Assembly (NCBI RefSeq): GCF_001640805.2
Contig: NC_066844.1
Location: 8,884,716-8,948,715, forward strand
Length of the DNA stretch: 64,000 nucleotides
Source of the DNA: Lates calcarifer
Taxonomy: Eukaryota; Chordata; Actinopteri; Centropomidae
Reading direction: 5' to 3'
Made by a program: the position numbers and the translations under genes. Below, one piece after another: positions 58,831 to 64,000 of the stretch. Positions within the stretch are counted from its first letter, which is position 1; each line of letters opens with the position of its first letter. The notes beneath the pieces are model-generated. The model did no database searches. It was not told the origin of the DNA and was given only the letters and a program-made list of their open reading frames with translations.

Positions 58831-59026
58831 AGTTCAGTGTTAATCAACCAACTCACTGAAAAGACAGTGAAAGGGAGAGAGGGTAACAGGTAATCATGAT
58901 AGGATGGGATAGGATCAGGATAACCTCATAGTGTGTCCACCCTGACAGTAAGGGGGACCTGCTGTCGTGGCCTAGTTTGTAAGTCCTTTTCACAAAGTGT
59001 TTTATGTTTGCAATGTTGTGTAAAAA

Positions 59027-59040
59027 CCACTAGAGGGAGC
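59027..59040 (+). promoter_or_regulatory. CTCF-like core motif
   Basis: CCACTAGAGGGAGC matches the CTCF core except for one position. Motif match only. Confidence 0.3.
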
Positions 59041-59959
59041 CATTGTTATATATATAAAAAAGGAAAAAGATTAACATGTGAAAACCTGTGGTTTAGAAAA
59101 TGTCCACACAGTCTGTTAGTTACCATAAATAATTTATATTCATATTTACCTTTGTCTCTTATTATGACTAGTAGGAGGCAGCTGAGTGAATGTGTAGACC
59201 CGTATCTGTCCTTTTGCCAAAACAGACTTTAGATGTCAGCAGCGATGCAGAGGTCTGCAGCTAGGCTGCCCAATCAGGACTGTGTGTAGAACCTCATTAT
59301 TTTTAACTATACATCAGAAGCATCTGTAACACAGTTTCAAAAACTGTGATGTAATGAAAATTTGCACTTGGGCGGTATGTTTGAAATACGCTTTGACAAT
59401 ACATATAAAACCAAAATCAAGTTTACAGCAGTGAACTATATGACAATATAATCAAATCATCATAACATGATTCTTCTGAAATTCTGTTCTCAGAATTTGT
59501 TTGTTTATTTGTTACATTTTTGAGGAAAAGTTCTTGAACTGACATTAAACTCTCATGCATTTTAGAAGTTTGGCTCATTTTTGTATTTTCTCTTTCATGT
59601 CTATATACTGTAAACCTTAGTAGTTAAAGAAAATAAGGTCTTGTGATAAATATAACCTTAGTATTCAGATCACAGTCACTTGCACCGGTTAATTCTTCAG
59701 GATTTGTGGCACTGCACTTTGTGCTTTAGAGGTTTTGGCTTTGTCAGCTGCAGATGAGCCTATGCAGTATGACTGCTTCCATTCATGGGGTTACAGAGGG
59801 TCAGAACAACAATACACCCCACATTTAATCTGGCTCATATAGTTGAAAGTTGTGTGTTGATGTACAGAAAAGAGACATGGGCTGCAATGACAGTGAAATA
59901 ACGACAGGAACATCCCACCAACTGTCACTAAAGACCAGAGTGGGGTTCTTCATCCACTG

Positions 59960-59985
59960 CCCCCCACCCCTCCACACCCCCACCC
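59960..59985 (-). other. G-quadruplex motif (minus strand)
   Basis: Four C-runs of 6, 4, 5 and 3 bases with loops of 1, 6 and 1, giving a canonical G4 on the minus strand. Confidence 0.8.
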
Positions 59986-60384
59986 TTACGTTTACCTCTT
60001 CTCTATACACCACCAGAAATGGCACCCCCTCGCTTTAACCCCTAATTGTGTGATCAGACCTGCGCTGGGCTGACGCGGAGTGGCGGCTTGACAAACGCAA
60101 TCATCCGGACAGCCGGGGTTGAAGTGGCTGGTGGTTGGCAGCTGCCCAGGCTCCTCAGCTGGGGCCCCAGCGCTGAAGGCCCTCGGGGGGTCAACTAGCC
60201 ACCGGCCACCACTGACTGACTGGACCAGTCTGGACTGATAGGGGTTAGGTGGTGGGGTGCTGGTTTGGTGAAGGAGCAGGATGGGGGACAAGTGCTCTGA
60301 GGTCAAGGGCAGGATTTAAGGAAGACGGGTGGGGCGGACACATTAGTGCTATGTGTCCAATCGTGGGTGACAGGATCGGATGGT

Positions 60385-60414
60385 GGGAGGATTGGGGGTG
60401 AGGGGGTGGGGGGG
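60385..60414 (+). other. G-quadruplex motif (plus strand)
   Basis: G-runs of 3, 5, 5 and 7 bases with loops of 6, 3 and 1. Canonical by pattern. Confidence 0.85.
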
Positions 60415-60479
60415 TGATGAAGATGCAATGTAGCGAATTATCTAAAAGGGTTTTGAAGAGCACGATCTGGAGCCCTTCC

Positions 60480-61830
60480 AAATGACTAGCCCTGCATTAT
60501 GTATTCTAATGGCCGAGGCCCCCAGGGTGCTGGAGCTTGAATCGCCACTGTTGTCAGTGACCAGACCTCGATTCGCTCTGCCAGCCACCGATAACAACAA
60601 TGACCCCTCAGACACAAGCTCGGCTCTCCTCCAGCCCTCCTCAGTCTCTGGTGGCATGGCATGAATCTGAAGCCATAATATTATGCAACGCAGTTCGGCT
60701 ATTGAGAGCCCACTGAGAGCCCTGACAGATAATTGGCTGAGCCAAAAGCCGTGCAAATGGTTAAGTGTCGACTCCAGTTGATTGGATAATGGGCAATTGC
60801 ACGCTGCATTTCATTCAGTGATATGCTGTGGGTGTAGCAGGGGCAAGTGAAGGGGAGGGAAAGAATGGAGGAGGGAAAATATTTTGGCGTGCTGCATTTT
60901 TGCAGCCTGTTATTTCACACTTCGAGTCTGTTGCATTTGTTTGGATCACAGGTTTGTATCAACTGCTGACGCTATTTAAATTGCAAATGACATCATTTTA
61001 TTGTTGAGGGGTTAAATTCTTTCATTTTCTCTCTCAGTTTTTGAATCCACATTTCACAGATCAGAACGGCTGCTGAATGCTGTGCCTAGTGGCACTGTTT
61101 GAGGCCTCCCTCTGACCCTGTGCAAGCTTGTAAGTCCCGACTCGCTCCTTTGATCATGGCATGTCACCTCTACTTAAGAGCCCGGACTGCCAGCTCTTTG
61201 TCTTTTCCTTACAGAGGCCTTGACTGTTGTCATGTTGTCTCACATTAAAGAGAGGGCTTCATGTCATACACTAAGAGGAAGCAACATTGGCCTTAAGGTA
61301 GCCTGGCACAACTCCCCATTGACTGCACAGGCTCAAGTGTAACATTTTCTCTTTAACAGACCCCAACTTTACTTGTGTAAATGTAATCACATACCTCTCG
61401 GCTCTCCTATAGCTCCTTCCAAAAGAATATTCTTTTTTTTTCTTTTTCAAATTTTGTGCACTTAAACAGACCCAGCTTTCTGGAGCTAATGTGAAAATTC
61501 TTCTCTGGCAGAACTTGAATATACTTGAGCTGCATTATTGCTCTTAGAGAAGCCCAGTGGGGGAATTGTGCTTGCTGAATTCCACTTCAGTCACTGTATT
61601 GATTGTGCTTCCATGGATGTCTTTCTGCCGTCGCCTGGTAAAGTCACAAAGTGCGGTGCTATTCATATCAACTGACGGATTAAGTGGGCAGCTGAAAGGA
61701 CACGTATGAATTTTGTGTTTGTGTACTTGCGCCTTTTGTTGATATTGATTCTGCCTTGGCAAGGGTCCATACATGGCACCAGCATGTTGTGTTTCAATCT
61801 TAATTAAGTCCTTTATCACGCTCTAATGAG
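60480..61830. promoter_or_regulatory. Possible conserved noncoding region
   Basis: The sequence is of mixed composition, has no recognised repeats or microsatellites, and contains homeodomain-like sites (ATAATTGG near 60729, CAATTG near 60793). By human synteny it would lie between C3orf14 and FEZF2, an interval known for developmental regulation. Conservation cannot be seen from one sequence. Confidence 0.25.
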
Positions 61831-63710
61831 TTTACTGTCACACACACACATCAGTCAAAGCAAACACTTAAATTGGTTTCTTACTTAAAAAACATGTGTA
61901 ATCACTCTCCTTCTGTTTAGGCTTTTCTGCTGCTGAGCAGTGTAAAAGAAATCTTTAACTTTTAGTGGAGAGAGGGATTTATTCTCACTCTTGTGCCGCT
62001 TGGTCTAATATATCACATTCACTCATGTCCCATGTTAAATTGAAGAAGACAAAGTTTGGGCACAAGCTTATATTTCAGCATATATTCTTTATATTATTGT
62101 TCTAAATGCATAAGTAAGGTAAGAGAATATGCATGCGTGACCAGTTGTCCCATCAGTGGATAAGCTGTCACACTGTATTTTTAAATACATGACCATGTAG
62201 AGGTCATTCACACTTGTTACAGCAGTTATGATTCAGAATTCTGAATTTTAGATATATTCTCTCTCTAAAAAAAAATTCTATGTTTGACTTGTATCATATA
62301 TGGCAAGACTATTACTAATGCTGTGCTGTGTCAACAAGAGCCCAGATTCCCCAGGGATTCCCTCATATTGGATAATTCTGTGGCTGTGCTTGTGATGCAC
62401 ATCCACTGCCAACGTTCAATCATAATGCGTTGTGTTATGTCTTAAGACAGTACAGTAAGGATGGTCAGGGTGGTTGTTTTGCTTGTAGCACATCAGGCTT
62501 TGCTGTGGTAGACCAGAGTTTGTGTCCTGTCACACACCTGTAAGTAACACTGGATTTTGAATTTGCCATTGTCATAATCTTTCTCTTACCTTCGCCGTAA
62601 TGTAGTTTCCCTGCACAGTTACTGTAGGAAAAAAATAAAGTCTTCAACGACACAGACTACCTGTTGGTAGGTTTGATCAAAACACAACCTTTGGCAGACT
62701 CCCTTCCAGCTGTACTTTCTGTGGGATTGTTAATTATAGATTGTTGTTGTTTTTTGAATTATTTAACTGGCATATCAAGCTTAAGTTAGTGGGTTAGGGT
62801 CTCTTAATCAAGTAGTTGGCTAGTAGTAAATTTATCTGTCACTACAGCATAAAAACGTTGGTTCCAGCATCTGAAATGGGAAGATTTACAAATCTTTTGT
62901 ATAACTGGATATCTAGCACATATTTTATATATCCTACACATAAATCATTGTAAGGTACTACAGTAATATTTGCATATGCCACATAAAACTAGAACTACGG
63001 TCATCAGGCAGTTGTTTGCTTAACCTGACTAGACTAACCCTAACTTCATAAAATGGTTAATCCTTGGATTTTAGAAGTTCCTTATGGACCTTAGACCCAC
63101 AAGCCCGCAAGTTTAATTTTCTTCACTTTAACAAGTTGTTATACAACATCAGTTATGTTTCTCAGTCCTGCTTTAGTATTCAGAATTAATTTGTATGCAG
63201 TTTTGAGTAAAAGCAAGACAAATGTCGTTTGTCATCTGTATTTCTTGCAGTGAATGTCTATCTTGCGGTTTTCCCAGCTCAGTGTAGCATCATGTAGAGG
63301 ATTTAGTTCAGTGTTAGGGGGTCTTGAAATTGTGTGAGCCAGCAGAGTGGTTCATCATTACCACAGTGGCCTAATGTGAAGGAGGAGAGGACATTTCCCA
63401 TCAGGGCCAGGTCAGGTCAAAAGGATTAACTAGCACCGGACATCCCCAAATCAACTGATCCTTCCCAACAATGACTCACTGCTTTAATGCCACTAGAAAA
63501 GAGCTGAATGCAGCCAGTGCGTGATGGAGAAAATGGCTCATTGGTTTGCAGCTTCAGAGGATCACATTAATTCACTTGTAAGTAGCTGGACAAAGATTTA
63601 CATATTTGAATAGACTGTGTTCTCTGTGTGTTAATTTGTCTTGTCTGTAATGTTTTGTAGAGATTGTTTTAAAAGTTGTGGTTTGCATATTCAAAAAGGG
63701 GCACCTGAGG
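61831..63710. other. Intergenic, no feature recognised
   Basis: AT-rich sequence without a recognisable gene or clear repeat. Confidence 0.55.
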
Positions 63711-63714
63711 GTAT

Positions 63715-64000
63715 GTTCTACTTATCAGGGTGTCACACTGCTCAGCCTCTCTGGGAAACCTTATAGCAGGATGTTGGATAGGAAGCTACAGTCAACTGTC
63801 CAACCTTGGTTCCAGGTGGAGCAATGCAGATTCTGTCCTAATCATGAAACAGTGGACCAGCTCATCACTCTCACAAGGTTATCAAATGGGTCAAGTCTAC
63901 ATATCTCTTGTGGACTTGGAGAAGGCATGCAACCCTCAAAGGAGCCTTGTAAAGGGGTTCTACAGGAGTATGAGGTATTGGTGTTGTTGCTACCAGCCAT
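63715..64000 (+). mobile_element. LINE reverse-transcriptase fragment, cut by the window edge
   Basis: The plus strand reads GVTLLSLSGKPYSRMLDRKL, EQCRFCPNHETVDQLITLTR, then CGLGEG in a shifted frame. This corresponds to the RT segment of a common fish non-LTR element (LLSLPGK.Y.R.LERR, EQCGFRPGR.T.DQL, DLEKA). The frame is broken, so it is inactive. Confidence 0.75.

Larger units (their letters stand above)
58314..59940 (+). other. Probable cep15 3' UTR and start of intergenic DNA
   Basis: Contains the SINE, a CTCF-like core (59027-59040) and an ATTAAA poly(A)-type hexamer at 59544-59549. No coding exon was recognised. Confidence 0.5.

Overview
This is a vertebrate nuclear window, almost certainly from a teleost fish and probably an acanthomorph (inference). 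Long introns, GT/AG-bounded exons, long CA/GT microsatellites and fish-type SINE, LINE, Tc1 and Ty3/gypsy remnants support this. There are no bacterial-type genes; nearly all open frames longer than 60 codons are chance or lie in repeats.

Positions 4820-47218 hold the 3' two thirds of a plus-strand receptor-type protein tyrosine phosphatase gene, ptprg (RPTP-gamma). I placed 20 coding exons whose phases agree from one to the next: the end of the fibronectin-III domain, a Ser/Thr-rich then acidic juxtamembrane ectodomain, one transmembrane helix, the active D1 phosphatase domain (WPD loop and [10 protein letters not shown] signature) and the D2 pseudophosphatase domain (catalytic Cys replaced by Asp, HDELGA), ending at TGA 47216-47218. 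The carbonic-anhydrase-like domain and the start of the gene lie upstream of the window. A 3' UTR of up to about 4.7 kb follows. It carries a MITE-like element and two poly(A) signals.

Positions 51990-53110 are a decayed Ty3/gypsy RT/RNase H fragment. At 54863-58313 lies a four-exon plus-strand gene homologous to human C3orf14/CEP15, a small coiled-coil centrosomal protein. The order PTPRG then C3orf14 matches the human 3p14 neighbourhood, where FEZF2 follows. The region from 58314 to the end is therefore expected to be the C3orf14-FEZF2 intergenic interval. It holds a SINE, two G-quadruplex motifs, a CTCF-like site, possible conserved noncoding DNA and, at the edge, a LINE reverse-transcriptase fragment.

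The most interesting observations are: two apparently compensating single-base shifts with a stop codon inside the large ptprg exon; a diverged tandem copy of a D1 exon that could give a truncated-D1 isoform; a candidate 39-nt frame-preserving cassette exon after the transmembrane exon; a nearly perfect 34-bp hairpin in a D2 intron; an open first-exon-like ORF ending exactly at a consensus donor inside an intron; and several nested or palindromic transposon arrangements. I found no convincing wholly new biological system. Exon boundaries come from reading splice sites and homology by eye, and repeat identities are from recall of fish repeat families, not from a database search.
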